This document shows positions 1 through 12,276 of a stretch of DNA of 64,000 nucleotides, in pieces. Under the pieces are notes generated by a model. That model saw nothing but the letters and a program-made list of their open reading frames with translations, did not search any database and had not been told where the DNA came from. Positions within the stretch are counted from its first letter, which is position 1. Each line of letters starts with the position of its first letter. Source of the stretch: Gigaspora margarita (Eukaryota > Glomeromycota > Glomeromycetes > Diversisporales > Gigasporaceae); NCBI GenBank assembly GCA_009809945.1, contig WTPW01000611.1, forward strand, positions 24,280 to 88,279. Reading direction: 5' to 3'. A program made the position numbers and the translations under genes.

Positions 1-552
1 GAACCCACNGANGAANAGACAAANAACNTACCNACCANAAAACGACAAAATTACCCACCNNAAAATGACGAAGAANCACCGAAGGACTTACANNANNNGA
101 GAAAGAACTGAAATTACCTACCGAAAAATGATGAAAAACTACCGAAAGACTTGAACCCACCGACGAAAAGACCCACCGAAAAATGATGAAGAAAAACCAC
201 CGAAGGATGACGAAGGGACAAAAAACCTATCACTGAAAAAAAATGACAAATTACCCACCAAATACGACGAAGAACCACCGAAGGATTTAAAAACCCACCT
301 AAAGACTATGACTCCAATGACGACTCCAACGATGACTCTAATGATGACTCCAACGACGACTCCAGTGACGACTCCAGTGACGACTCCAGCGATGACTCTA
401 GCGAGAAGATTCTAAACAACTAAAAAAAAATTTTGCGTTATTAAAAAAAAAAATAAAATAAAACAAAAATAAATAACAAAAAAAAATAGATCATCTTATA
501 TGATCGCCAATCTCAAAAATGATTGGTCGATCATATAAGGGTCGCCAATTCC
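1..552. mobile_element. Right-hand part of a Mutator-like element with minisatellite cargo
   Basis: The segment starts inside an element, with several Ns near the window edge. It holds degenerate repeats of the type ACCGAAAAATGACGA and a run of ACTCCAACGACG-like units (about 300-410), then an AT-rich spacer. It closes with a hairpin built on ATATGATCGCCAATC and its complement at about 498-540, followed by GGGTCGCC. The same order (cargo, spacer, hairpin, GGGTCGCC) ends the fully bounded element at 2825-4138, so I read this as the truncated right half of a relative. Confidence 0.55.
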
Positions 553-1429
553 TTTTTGCCAATTATTTATATTATTTTTATTATTATTTTATAGATATAT
601 TTTAATAATTGATAATATATTTTTATCATTATTTTATAGATATATTTTAATAATTGATAATATATAACTTTTTTAATTTAAAATAAATAAATAATTTTTT
701 TAAAAAAATCATATATTAGCTATTTTTAGGCTAAATATGTAGTGTAACAGGCTCATATTATGCAAGTAAATTAGTGTACATACAATAAATATACTTTATA
801 AATTTTATTAAATTTGAATTACAAGTTACAGAGAAATTAAGCTCCAAAGTTATTTCATTTAATTTAACAATACATATTATTTAATTTAAAATCTATATAC
901 TGAGTTAAGTTTTCAAAATTATAAATTAAAAAAAATAATATATTCTTTTAAGTTATATCTTTTAAATAAAAAAAAGGTTAAAAATTTTATGCAGTAGTTT
1001 TTAAGAAATTTAAAATTAAAAATTTAATATGTTTTTATAGTATTTTATATATTTTACTATATAAGTTATATAAATTTTTAAATTATTAAATATTAAAAAA
1101 GGTTGCTATTAATAAAATTTTTTATTTTGTATATAAAGTAATTAAATAAAAGATATTTCTTTCTTTCTAGTAGTTTAAAAAAATTTTAAGTTTATATATA
1201 TATAAATTTTTTTATTAATTTTTATTTGGTATACAAATCTTTTTGCACTAGACTATACTAGAGTTTTATAATAATTAATAATACACTTTAGGTTTATTTA
1301 CACAAAAGATTATTATTAATCACATAAATTTTAGTATTATTTAATTTAGTATTATCTGTTAATATTTAATAAAAAATAAACTTTGCTAAAATGTATTAAA
1401 TAGTAACTATATTGTAAATAAAATAAAAC
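553..1429. other. AT-rich intergenic DNA with a short tandem duplication
   Basis: I see no gene here. A unit of about 40 bases containing TATATTTTAATAATTGATAA occurs twice in tandem at about 587-665. The rest is A+T-rich sequence without recognisable element ends. Confidence 0.5.
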
Positions 1430-1446
1430 TATATTATATATTTATT

Positions 1447-2687
1447 TTTTTTTTGATGTCAAAGTTTTCGCTTTGGGGAAAGGTTTTTATTCAAGCAACT
1501 GGATCAAGGGTGCCTCTTTGGGCACCTAACATTTGTTACATGGATAAGGATACAACTAGCCACACATACAACTTTTGGTTGTCTAATTTAAGTAGTCAGC
1601 CCAAAGGTTCTATACTAGTTGCTATACCTATAACCCAACTAGGGGGTTATCTTTTAAACCATCTAGTTCATGCTTTACCTGCCAATCCTACTTGTATCAC
1701 TGGTACAATCCTCCAATATATTAGTTAGTTAAGGTTAGTCCCAGATTCTTTACGGAATCCTCTTAGGACTAGTTTATTCTTGTAGAACACTTGGTAGAGC
1801 AGTTCCTGTTCCACACAGGTATTACCTATGCTTTGGTAACTTTGCATCTACTGAGGCAGACCACTTGCAGTCCAGAGATTAGTCTAAACTGCTACTATTA
1901 CCCAGTGTTGTCATGGAACATCTTTGGACAATGATTTGGACAATTTTGAACAATTTTGGACAATTAAATAAAGTAAAATAACTTAAAATTTTATTAAGAT
2001 AACCTATTTTAATTTTAACTAAAATGTGTTTAGCATCTAAAAAAATATATAGTTATATATTTTTAGATAGATTTATTTATTATTAAAGCCTGGACAAGCT
2101 TTGGACAATCTTGGATACTTGGACAATTTTGGACATGGACATGCCAAAAAAGGCAGTGGACAGCCTAAATGCACAACACTGCTATTACCTACTTTTGCCC
2201 TTGCAAGGTTCGCACTGATTCCAGTATCCACTATTATCATTCTACCGGTCCTTATACGGATCCACAAACTTCCAATCCAGTTAGCCTGGAAGGGTCAATA
2301 TAGCTTTCTTCTCTTGGTGCCTACTGCTAGAACATAGGTCCTTTTCCTCCGTTGTGACTCTGGCGGCCAGGTTGGTGAACCCTCTCTTCAAGAGTCTTGT
2401 TATCTGATTCTCTGGCTCCAGTTTCTAATATTCCAGCTTGGTAGTACTGTCAAAGGTCTTTGCTACCTCCTTACTTGGGGCTTGCCAAATAGGTAAATCA
2501 TTTCTCTGGTTCTTTGGATTTTGAGCACCTGATAGCTCCTATTTAAGATAGTGTACCAAGCAACCGATTGATATGAAACAGCTACTGGAACACAGGTCTA
2601 TTTTTCAAACTATCACTAGTAGGATTTGAACCCTAGATCTGCTACTTGGGGTAACAACTTATCAACTTCTCTAAGTTACCACACTCT
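1447..2687 (-). mobile_element. Long SINE-like retroposon, copy 1 (full length, with a hAT MITE inside)
   Basis: Read on the minus strand, the element begins with a tRNA-like head (TAGGGTTCAAATCC at about 2625-2640 matches a Pol III B box) and ends in ACTTTGACAT followed by poly(A), seen as T's at 1447-1454. It is flanked by a perfect 17-bp target-site duplication, TATATTATATATTTATT, at 1430-1446 and 2688-2704, the signature of LINE-assisted retroposition. Without the 279-bp insertion and its 8-bp duplication the copy is about 954 bp, matching copies 2 and 3. No reading frame is shared among copies, so it is non-autonomous. The length is unusual for a SINE; whether transcription is by Pol III is inferred from the head only. 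Confidence 0.8.
1903..2181. mobile_element. hAT-like MITE, family 1 copy a
   Basis: The ends are the perfect 8-bp inverted repeat CAGTGTTG...CAACACTG, and the 8 bases on each side (CTATTACC, 1895-1902 and 2182-2189) are identical. Eight-bp duplications with CAGTG-type ends are characteristic of hAT elements. A motif close to TTGGACAATTTT is repeated near both ends. The element is 279 bp with no coding capacity and lies inside SINE copy 1, so it is younger than that SINE. A second copy is at 52010-52270. Confidence 0.9.
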
Positions 2688-2824
2688 TATATTATATATT
2701 TATTATAACTATTAAATTACAATTAAGATATAAAAAAGTAATATTAGTTGCTATATAGTTACTATATATTAAGCTAATTGCTATTTAAATTTACAATTTT
2801 ATTTTTAAATATTTATTATTTATA

Positions 2825-4138
2825 GGGTGTTATTTTATGGAGACATGTCGCCATGGCGACCCCCGTGATCGACCAATCAAAGTTGATCACGTGTATCCTT
2901 ATATTTTTTTGTTTTTTTTTTTTTAAGTTTTTTTTTTAAGTTTTTTTTTTTTTTTAATAATAATTTATTAATTTAATTTTTTAAGTTTTTTTTTTATTTT
3001 AATAATAATTTATTAATTTAATTTTTTTTTTTTTTTAAATTTATAAAGAAAACAGAACGAAATGAGAAGAAAAACGGGACGAAAACGGACGAAATACAGG
3101 ATGAAAAAACGGGACGCTAATGGGATTTTTTTTTTTAAATTTATTAATTTATTTTTATTTTTAAATTTTAATTTATTTTTTTTTTTAGTCGAATACAGGA
3201 ACGAAAACGAGAAGAACATGGGACGAAAACGAAGAAACACGGCACGAAAACGGGACAAAAACGGTGGACAAAAACAAGAAGAAAACGGAACGGGAATGGC
3301 AAGAAAACGGGATGAAAACGAGGATAAGAACGGTGGACTAAAGATCGACCAAGAACAAAGAAAAAGTCCACCAAGAAACGACCGGAAACCCCCACCGAAA
3401 AATGACGAATTTACCGAAAGAACCCACGAAAACTGACGAAGTTACCGAAGGAACCCGAAAACGACAAAGAACTTATAGAAAACCCCACCGAAAACCGATG
3501 AAAACTCACCAAAAAACGACGAAGAATCTTAAAAAGACGAAGAACCTTAGATAACGACGAGCCTATTGAATTAACCACCGAAAAACAACTAGAAGTACCT
3601 ACAAAAAAACAACCTACCAAATCACCGAAACACGACTTCACGCTCCTACTGCGGCTCCAACGACGACTCTAAAGAAACCAGAAAAAAACAACTTACCGAA
3701 TCACCGAAATACACCGCGACTTACGCTCCTACTCCAACAACCACCGAAATCCACCGCGACTCCTACTAAGGCTTTGAAATCCACCGCGACTCCTACTATG
3801 GCTTCGAAATCCACCGTGACTCCTACTACGGCTTCGAAATCCACCGCGACTCCTACTACGACTCCAACGACTACCGAAATCCACCGCAACTTCACGCTCC
3901 TACTACGACTCCAACGACGACTCTAGCGACGGCTCCAACGACGGCTCCAGCGACACTCCAAAAAAAAAAAAAATTAAAAGTTAATAAATAAATAAAAAAA
4001 AAATAATAAAACAAATAGAAAAAAAAATAAATCAAAAAAATAAAAAAAAAACATTTATTTATATGATCGGCAATCTGTAAAATGATTGGCCGATCATATA
4101 GGGTCGCCATGGCGACATGTCGCCAGAAACATTTTTCC
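2825..4138. mobile_element. Mutator-like element with GC-richer minisatellite cargo
   Basis: A perfect 9-bp duplication, TTATTTATA, flanks the element (2816-2824 and 4139-4147), as expected for Mutator-like elements. The 38-bp ends align along their full length; their inner 20 bases contain the self-complementary CATGTCGCCATGGCGACCC and the outer parts have diverged. The interior has T-rich tracts, then purine-rich repeats (GACGAAAACGGGA-like, 3050-3340), ACCGAAAAACGACGA-like repeats (3360-3700) and TCCACCGCGACTCC-like repeats (3700-3960). Open frames across it are low-complexity by-products of the repeats, and no transposase is visible. Confidence 0.8.
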
Positions 4139-4147
4139 TTATTTATA

Positions 4148-4499
4148 ATCTAAATTAAAAATATTTTGTAAACAAATATTTATTATTAATAATATAATAA
4201 TTACTAATTTTGTTTGTTATTAATTTATTATTATTTAGCTCTTTCTAACAATCACTTGAACCAACAAAATCAAAAAATTTTTTTAATAAATTTTTGATAA
4301 CAAGTTAGAATCTAGAACCATAAAATGGCACTTATTAAAGCTTATTGACTATTTGCTAAAAAGTTTAGAGATTTTCATTTATTGCAGAAACATCGGAAAA
4401 TTTTTAGATAGATACTAATCAATATATAACAAAAAATTATTGTATATCAATTAAAAATAATATTATATATCAATAAACTGAATAAAACTCAATATATAT
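4148..4499. other. AT-rich spacer
   Basis: No gene, hairpin or element end was recognised between the two Mutator-like elements. Confidence 0.4.
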
Positions 4500-4508
4500 T
4501 TATAATTA

Positions 4509-6522
4509 GAGAAACCTTAGCCTAGACCCGGGGTTTATGTTAATTAATATAGACCTCATAGAGGTTTATATTAAAATTTTTTTTATTCTAGACCTCAATG
4601 AGGTTTACGTTAAATAGAAAAACCTTAACCTAAACCCAAATTTTATATGATTAGCCAATCATATTCGCGATTGGTGATCATATATAAAATTTTTTTCGTG
4701 CACTATTTATTTTTTGTTTCGCTTTGCTTTTGGTTCGATTTTCCGCTAACTAATTTTTTTTTTTTTAGCTTGTCGCCTTTTGGATTTGGTTTCATCATTG
4801 GTGTCATCGTTGGTGTCATCGTGGTATTGTCGTTGATGTTGTCGTTGTTGTCGTTAAATGTTTTCCATGCACCCGCATGGTTGAGCATCCCTATATGCAT
4901 GCATGCATATAAATAATAATCATCTAAGATAATTTATTTTTTATTATTTTTTTTCTGTTGACTTTTACAGCTTCGCTTACTAATTTTTTTTTCTTTTTAG
5001 CTTGTCGCTTTTCAGTTTTGGTGCGTAGTTGGTGTCGTCATTGGTGTCGTCGTCGGTGTTGTCGTCGGTGTCATCATTGGTGCCGTCATTGGTGGTGTCA
5101 TTGTAAGTTTGTCGATGGTGTCGTTGTTATTAGATTTTCTTCTGGATTCTGTTTTTGTGAAGTGGTCTTTTGTATCTCTTATGGAGTAGTGTTTCTTCAG
5201 CATTCTTATTTTACGTTTCTCTGTGTTTTTGTAGAAGGCAGTCTTGCACGTTTTTCCCATTTTTCCAGAGGTGGTCTTGCCCGTTTCTCCGGAGTAGATT
5301 TTTTTTGTGTGGCTTGATGTGTTTTCTGGAATGGCCTTACGTATTTATTCAGAATTCTTGTAGCATTTGGACGTGGTGGGTTTTTTCGTTTTCTTTTCTT
5401 TTTTTTTATTTTTTTTTTATTTTTTTATTTTTTTTTGTACTTTTCTTCGTGTTCTTGTAAAAGGCAGTTTTCCCATTTTTCTGGAGGTAGTCTTATACGG
5501 TTTTCCCATTTTTCCTTTTGTGTGGCTTTCATTCTTGTGTTTGCTAAATATTTTTTTTTCTTTTTGGTTTGTTAGGTTTCACCTAGACGTAAAATCACTC
5601 TTGGTAAATTTTTATTTATTTATTTTTTTTTTCTTTCTCTCTCTTATTCACTAATTATTTGATTTCTTTAGAGTCACCATTTTTAGAGTCGTCATTTTTT
5701 GGAATCGTCGTTTTTGGAGTCATCGCTTTTTGGAGTCAGAGTAATCGTTCTTTGGAGTCATTGTTCTTAGAGGTCATTCTTTGGGTGGAGATACTGATTT
5801 ATCGCCTGTGGAGTTTTCGTTGGTCAAGTTTCACTTATTACGTCGCTTTCTTTATGCGGAAGTGGGTAGTTTCAATCCTTGTTTCAAATTAAGTGGGTGG
5901 GTGGGTAGCTGGGTTTCTTTAATTGAAGTGAGTTGACGGATGGAGTTTGTTGTATATAGACGACGTTCATTTTTTTTTTTTTTTTTAATTAATAAAGTAA
6001 TAAAGTTTTTTTTAAAAAAAATTATAAAATGATTGTAGGCTTATTGATTTTGATTGCCTGACTAAGAGATGCATGCGGGGGCATAGAATTCTTCTGTAAT
6101 TTATCATGGAACCACCTTGATTTGTACCAGGTATATTTCAAGGCTATTTGTTATGGTGTTTTGTAAGAGACCCAGGTACAAATCAAAGGCTGATTTACTG
6201 ATAATAAATTTTTTTTACTTATGGTTAATATTACGCTCCACACAACGTACCCCCATACAAGGTACCCAGGAGTACAAATCAAATTTTTTACCATGTGAAA
6301 TTAAATTGTACCTGGGTACCTTACACAGTTGATGATTGAACTATTGGTCACATGACCAAATTTGATTGGCTGATCATGGGGTCGGCATGGTGATGGGTCA
6401 TTGTCATGTGATTAAATTTGATTGGTTAGATATGGGGTCTAGGATTAAATTAATTGTCTTAACGTAGACCTCTTTGGGTTTAGGTTATTAGTATAAACCC
6501 CGGGTCTAGGATAAGACTACTC
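4509..6522. mobile_element. Mutator-like element, 2.0 kb, with minisatellite cargo
   Basis: A perfect 9-bp duplication TTATAATTA (4500-4508 and 6523-6531) flanks inverted ends that share CCTAGACCCGGGGTTTAT. Just inside each end is a short TAGACCTC/GAGGTTTA repeat. The interior holds a hairpin with the ATTGGTGATCATAT theme near 4650-4690, long T-runs, and degenerate repeats of GGTGTCGTCGTTG and GGAGTCATCG type (4790-5100 and 5660-5800). These are the reverse-strand counterpart of the cargo in the 2825-4138 element. Near 6340-6430 lie two ATGTGATTAAATTTGATTGG-like copies. No credible protein is encoded. Confidence 0.8.
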
Positions 6523-6699
6523 TTATAATTAATAGAAATTTGTTACACTTGCAACATGTTGTGCCTGTGATTCAACCAATCAAATTGCTCGATTTTGTCG
6601 ACAAAAAAATTTTTTTTAAAAAAATAAAAATTTTACTAGTAAAATATAAAAATAAATAACAATAACAAAACATATAGTGTAAAATTTTATTCTGAACAA

Positions 6700-7651
6700 C
6701 TTTTTTTTTTTTTATGTTAAAGCTTCCACTTTGGAAAAAAGGTATTTATTTAAGCAAATAGATCAAGGGCACCTCTTTAGGCACCTGGCATTTGTTACAT
6801 TGATGAGGAACAACTAGCCACACATACAACTTTTGGTTGTCTAATTTAAGTAGGTTCTATACTAGGTGCCATACCTGCAATCTAGCTAGAGGGTTACCTA
6901 TTTAAACCCTCTAGTTCTTGCTTCATCTGCCAACTCTACTTGTATTACCAGTACAATTCTCCAATACATTAGTTAGTAAAGGTTAGTCCAAATACTTTAT
7001 GAAAGTTTATCCTTGCAGAACACTTGGTAGAGCAGTTTCTGTCCCACACAGGTATTATCTATACTTTAGTAACTTATGCATCTACTAAGACAGACTGCTT
7101 GCAGTCCAGGGATTAGCCTAAGCTACTACTATTATCTACTTTCGCCCTTGCAAGGTTTGTTTTGATCCTAGCACCTACCTCACTATCCTACCAGTTCTTA
7201 TACCAGATCCACAAACTTTCAAACTAGTTAGCTCAGAAGGGTTGATATAGCTGTCTCCCTTGGTACCTACTTCTGAAACATAGGTTCTTTTCCTCTAGTG
7301 CGACTCTAGTAGCCAGATTGGTGACCCCCCTTTTTGAGTATCTTGTCATCCGATTCTCTAGCTCCAGTTTTTGATATTCCAGCTTTGGTAGTACTGTTAA
7401 AGATCTTTGCTACCTTCTTAACTCAGTGCTTGCTAAATAGGTTTTCATTTCTCTGGTTCCTTGGATTTTGTGTGCCCGAAAGCTCTCATTCAAGATGGTG
7501 TACCAAGAGCTACAGATGATGTACCCAACCAATCGATAAAAAACAGTTACCAGAACACAGGTCTATTTTTTAAAGCATTGCTAGTGGGATTTGAACCCTA
7601 GACCTGCTACTTGAAGGGTGACAACTTGACAACTTTCCTAAGTCACCACAC
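6700..7651 (-). mobile_element. Long SINE-like retroposon, copy 2 (full length)
   Basis: On the minus strand the tRNA-like head lies at about 7590-7651 (GGGTTCAAATCCCA is the B-box-like part) and the poly(A) appears as T's at 6701-6713. A perfect 12-bp duplication, TATTCTGAACAA, flanks it (6688-6699 and 7652-7663). At 952 bp it is an uninterrupted reference for the family. It has inserted into the left arm of the fold-back host, separating GAACAAC from its continuation TCTAAGTTAC. Confidence 0.85.
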
Positions 7652-7765
7652 TATTCTGAACAATCTTTTCTAAGTTACAAAAATAGATTATCTTAGCAAA
7701 AAAGACATTTTATAAGAAAAAATAAAAATTTTCAATATTAGTACATATAGAACTTTTTTTCTAAT

Positions 7766-8290
7766 TTAATTCATAATTCTTTTGTAAACAATAGTACTGT
7801 TATAGTAAAAGTTGGGGGAATCTAATATAAGTTTTATAATAGAGCTGAATCCAGCTCCACTCACAAGATAGGTCATCTTTTTTTCAAGATAACCTTTTTT
7901 GGAGCTCTAATAAAAGTTATAGAGCTAATTTTTGTGGTTCTAATAGTAGTAAGATCAGTAAATTTGGCCTGGTGGTTGTTGAGATACCTTAGCTTTTTTC
8001 TTTATAATATAAAATTTCTTTAAAAAATTTTAAAGAAACTTTATATGATTGTAAAAAGAAAAGCTAAGGTATATCAACAACCACTAGACCAATTTTACTG
8101 ATTTTACTACTATTAGAACTACAAAAATCAGCTCTATAACTTTTATTAGAGCTCCAAGAAAGGTTATCTTGAAAAAAAGATGACCTACTTTGTGGATGGA
8201 GCTGGATTTAGCTCTATTATAAAATTTATATTAGATTCCTTCAACTTTTACTATAACAGTACTATTGTTTACAAAAGAATCATGAATTAA
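7766..8290. repeat. Near-perfect 525-bp palindrome
   Basis: The two halves are reverse complements from TTAATTCATAATTC on the left to GAATCATGAATTAA on the right, centred near 8028. The arms contain GATAACCTTTTTTGGAGCTC and a TTCTAATAGTAGTAAGATCA string next to GGCCTGGTGGTTG, which belongs to the shared palindrome grammar described in the findings. No coding frame is present. Confidence 0.8.
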
Positions 8291-8333
8291 TCTATATTTA
8301 TATTTACATATCAGGAGAAATCTATTTGTCACC

Positions 8334-9530
8334 CCCCATGACACGCTTATTTGGCACTGCTTTATTTTATAACTCAAAATTTTACTAAGATAATACCTAT
8401 TGCACTTCTAACAAAAAATAATCCTCCTAAGGGTGTGGCGATTTAGGGAAGTTGTTAAGTTGTCACCCCCCAAGCGGCAGATCTAGGGTTCAAATCCCAC
8501 TGGCGATGCTTTGAAAAAATAGACCTGTGTTCCGGTAACTGCTTCTCGTCGATCGGTTGGGTACATTACCTGTAGGCCTTGGTACACCATCTCGAATGGG
8601 AGCCTTTGGGCGCACAAATCCAAGGAACCAGAGAAACAGAAACCTGTTTGGCAAGCCCCGAGTAAGGAGGTAGCAAAGATCTTTGACAGTGCTACCAAAA
8701 CCAGAATATCGGAACCCGGAGCCGGAGAATCGGATGATAAGACCCTCAAGGAGGGGGTTCAACAACTTGGCCGCCGGAGTCGCACCGGAAGAAAAGGACC
8801 TATGTTTCGGAATTAGGTACCAAGGGAAGAAGGCCATATCGACCCTTCTGGGCTAACTGGTTTGGAAGTTTGTGGATCCGGTATAAGGGCCGGTAGGATG
8901 GTGAGGTGGGTGCTGGGGTTGGAGCAAACCTTACAAGGGCAGAAGTAGGTAATGGTAGCGGTTTAGGTAACCCCTGGACTGCAAGTGTATAGGTAAAGCT
9001 GTAGCGTAAGTTACCGAAGTATAGGTAATACCTGGGTGGGACAGGGACTGCTCTACCAAGTTTTCCGTCGAGGATAAATTAGTCCTAAGGGTGGTGATTA
9101 GCATCCGGTACGAACTCCAGGTTTAGAAACTGGTGGCTGTACCAGTGATACAAGATGGGTTGGCAGGCGGATCAGAGACCAGAGGGTTTAAATAGGCAAT
9201 GCCGGTATGCGGGTTGCAGGTATGGCAGCTAGTGTAGGACCCTCGGGTGGCTACTTAAATAGGCAACCAAAAGTTGCAGGTGTGGCTAGTTGTACTCTCA
9301 TCAATGTAACAAATGCCGGTATTCCCTTAAGTGGATACCAACGGCCCTAATATCTTGAAGAAAAATTCCCAGTTCCTGAAGACAGACACTTTAAAAAAAA
9401 AAAAAAAAAAAATGATCCTCTTGCAATTCTGTATTAATTTTGATTCTAACTTTAACCTAATCCTACTTTAACATTACTGTGGCCTTATTGGCAGTAACAA
9501 ATAAATGTGTCAAAGGGGGCAACAAGAACA
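8334..9530. mobile_element. TIR element interrupted by SINE copy 3
   Basis: The left end (TTGTCACCCCCCATGACACG, then TTATTTGGCACTGC) and the reverse complement of the right end (TTGTTGCCCCCTTTGACACA, then TTATTTGTTACTGCC) align over about 36 bases. Removing the SINE leaves a small non-coding element of about 220 bp. A flanking duplication is not clear. Confidence 0.55.
8432..9412 (+). mobile_element. Long SINE-like retroposon, copy 3 (full length, least decayed)
   Basis: The head reads GTGTGGCGATTTAGGGAAG, then TTGTTAAGTTGTCACC and, after a short arm, AGGGTTCAAATCCCACTGG. This resembles a type II (Leu/Ser-like) tRNA with recognisable A- and B-box regions. A pyrimidine-poor body of about 860 bp follows, ending ACAGACACTTT plus about 20 A's. 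Imperfect duplications (AATAATCCTCCT and AATGATCCTCTT) flank it. It is more GC-rich than its surroundings, as are the other copies. The 3' end belongs to a subfamily shared with copy 5 (ACCAACGGCCCTAA), different from copies 1, 2, 4 and 7. Confidence 0.8.
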
Positions 9531-9732
9531 TTTATCCTAAATATTATATGCAAAATTTTATGCTAAACAACTTTTTTTATGTTAAAAAGATAAATTATTT
9601 AGTAAAAAAAAAGGTTTATATGTGCTAGCTTTTGAAATTTTTGTTTTTTCTTATAAAACATCTTTTTTTTCTAAGATTATCTATCTTTGTAACTTAGAAA
9701 AAGTTGTTAAGAATAAAATTTTATATTATATA

Positions 9733-11601
9733 CAGTGTTGGCCCCTGGACTGGACCAGTCCAGTGGACCACTACTGGACTGGACTGGTCCAGTCCAGTTT
9801 CAGTACTTACTGGAACTGGACCTAAATAATAAATATGTTTATGAATAAAAATAAATTATATTTATAAAATTTTATAACTATATTTATATATTGTATAAGA
9901 TTTGTCTAACTATACAAATATATTTATTATTTAAATAGCATCTAAATTTTGCTACTATACAAGTTTTGATTTTATAATAAATAATTTATAATATTAGTAT
10001 ATTAACTTTTTTTGATATAACTAAGCATCTAATTAAATTAATATTGTAATTGTTTAGTACTTAAATTTTGCTTTTATATAAGTTTTAGTTTTTATTAATA
10101 ATAATTTATAATACAATAAAATTTTGTATTTAACTAAATTGGTATTGTGATTGTTAATATCTAAATTTGCTCTTATACAAGTTTTAGTTTTAATTAATAA
10201 ATACAATCTGAATAAACTGTTTGTATATAGCATACAAAACTTAGATGAGCCTGCAAAGTGATTAATTGAATAGTTACTGTGATTTATAGAAAACAGTTAA
10301 TTAATAGTAAAAGTAGTTTGCAATTAACTAAATTCATTATCATATTTTACACTATGAATTTTTAGCAAAATCACTATAAGGATTACTTTAATTAATTTTA
10401 GTGCTTGTGCATGATCTCAAACACCTTTAATCTTAATATTTTATATACATTTCCATAATACTATTAACATGTAATAATTCATATAAAAATTTAAATAAAA
10501 TTTGTAATTTGTTAATACTATATAGATTTAATAGATCCACAAAAGTTAGAGTTCCTAATAGCAGATAACTTTTGATTGGCTAAAATTTAAAATTTTAAAA
10601 ATTTTTAAACTCTAATGTTAAATAAAATTTGAACCAGTGATCGGTTTTGGATGATTTTACTACTGAAATGTTTGTCTCAATGAGACGATTCCAACGAGCC
10701 TAAAATGTCAAAATCCAATCACTGGATCCCAAGATCATTATAAGTTTGTGTTGCTTTAATTATATTAGTTTTGAATATATTCAAAATTATTATTAAAGAT
10801 CTTACAAACTTTAACATTGAATAACTTGTGAACTAGTGATCCGTTTTAGATGATTTTGTTACCAAAATGTTTGCCTTAGTGAGACGATTCTAATGAACCT
10901 AAAATTATTAAATTCTGATCACTGGATCCCAAGATCGTTATAGATATGTGTTATTTTAATATAAAATATATTAAATTAATTAAAAATAACACAAATCTAT
11001 AACGATCTTTGGATCCTGTGATCAGAATTTAATGATTTTAGGTTCATTAGAATCATCTCACTGAGACGAGCAGTTTGGTAGTATAATCATCCAAAAGGGA
11101 TCACTGGTTCACAAGTTATTCAGTGTTAAATTTATAAGATCTTTAATAATAACTTTTAATATATACAATTAAAGCAATACAAATCTATAACAATCTTGGG
11201 ATCCAGTGATTGGATTTTGACAATTTTAGGCTCATTGGAATTGTCTCTTTGAGACAAACATTGTAGTAGTAAAATCATCCAAAACAGATCACTAGTCAAA
11301 TTTTATTTAATATTAAATTTTAAAAATTTTTTGAATTTTCAAAAAATTTTAGCCAATCAAATTGCATTATTTATAATCAGGTAGGAGTAGGGGTAGCCTC
11401 TTAGTAGCAAAATATCAGCTGATAAATGGCCCTTTTCTTGGTATATATGTACATACAAATTATATAAAGCCTATGGCCAATAAAAATTTTTTATACAAAT
11501 TATATAAAAACTGGACTGGACTGGAACTGGAACTAGTTCCAATAGAATGGTCCAGTCCAGTCCAGTTTTTAAAACTGGACTTAGGACTGTACCCAACACT
11601 G
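9733..11601. mobile_element. hAT-like element, family 2, with CTGGACTGG subterminal repeats
   Basis: Ends are CAGTGTTGG...CCCAACACTG, with 8-bp flanks ATTATATA and GTTATATA (9725-9732, 11602-11609; one mismatch). Both ends carry clustered CTGGACTGG/CCAGTCCAG copies (9746-9822 and 11512-11580), as hAT transposases bind such subterminal motifs. The centre is occupied by the 780-bp palindrome at 10568-11350. No transposase frame is present, so it is non-autonomous. Confidence 0.85.
10568..11350. repeat. Palindrome of about 780 bp with four copies of the shared module
   Basis: The outer arms read TTTTGATTGGCTAAAATTT and its complement. Inside, the block running from CCAGTGATCGGTTTTGGATG through GTCTCAATGAGACGATTC to CACTGGATCCCAAGATCATT occurs four times, two per arm in mirrored orientation. 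The symmetry centre is near 10960. It lies in the middle of the hAT at 9733-11601 and may itself be a fold-back insertion. Confidence 0.8.
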
Positions 11602-11624
11602 GTTATATAGTATGCTATTTTATA

Positions 11625-12276
11625 TAAGTAACATGATATGTCACATGTAAATTTTTTAATTATGAGTCAAATGAGTGATGCACCTAAATTTCATATGTAA
11701 AATTTGGGTAAAATTTGCTTAATTACTTATTTAGCAAGAAGAAGCTATCTGTTTAATTTTTGGGTATAAGTTTGTGATTTCTCTAGCATAATAAAGTTCT
11801 TCTTATAAAATTTTAAAGATGGTTTATAATAAAATTGTAACTAATTATACTAATGAAGTTAGCCTATTTTTTGACAATTTTTACTATTTACTTATAAGTA
11901 ATGCATATCATTTTACCAAATTAGGTGATTAGGACCATCAACTAAATTGATAGTCCTAATCATCTAATTTGGTGAAATGATATATATCACTTATAAACAA
12001 ATAGTAAAAATTGTCAAAAAATTAGCTAACTTCGTTAGCATGCTTAGTTGCAATTTTATTATAAACTACCTTTAAAATTTTATGAGAAGAATCTTCTAAT
12101 ACTAGAGAAATCGCAAACTCATACCCAAAAATTAAACAAATAGCTTCTTCTTGCTAAATAAGTTGAGAAAGCAAATTTTACCCAATTTTACATATAAAAT
12201 TTAGGTGTGTCACTCATTTGACTTAAATTAAAAAATTTATATATAAATTTGCATAACAAATTGTGTTACTGATATA
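11625..12276. mobile_element. Palindromic TIR element, AGTAACATGATATG family copy 1
   Basis: The ends share AGTAACATGATATGTCAC and its complement, and the two halves are near-complete reverse complements about a centre near 11948. The 9-bp string TATTTTATA lies on both sides (11616-11624, 12277-12285); being AT-only it is weaker evidence than the other duplications. A relative is at about 25354-26398. Confidence 0.65.

Noticed and set aside
3062-3436. Lys/Arg/Asn-rich open frame
   Set aside because: It is read from a purine-rich minisatellite, and other frames over the same repeats are equally open.
4647-5892. Several Phe/Val-rich frames that look like membrane proteins
   Set aside because: They come from T-runs and GTCGTC-type repeats inside a Mutator-like element.
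8432-8510. A tRNA gene
   Set aside because: The head has B-box-like sequence but is the start of a repeated 950-bp retroposon and lacks a clean cloverleaf and anticodon arm.
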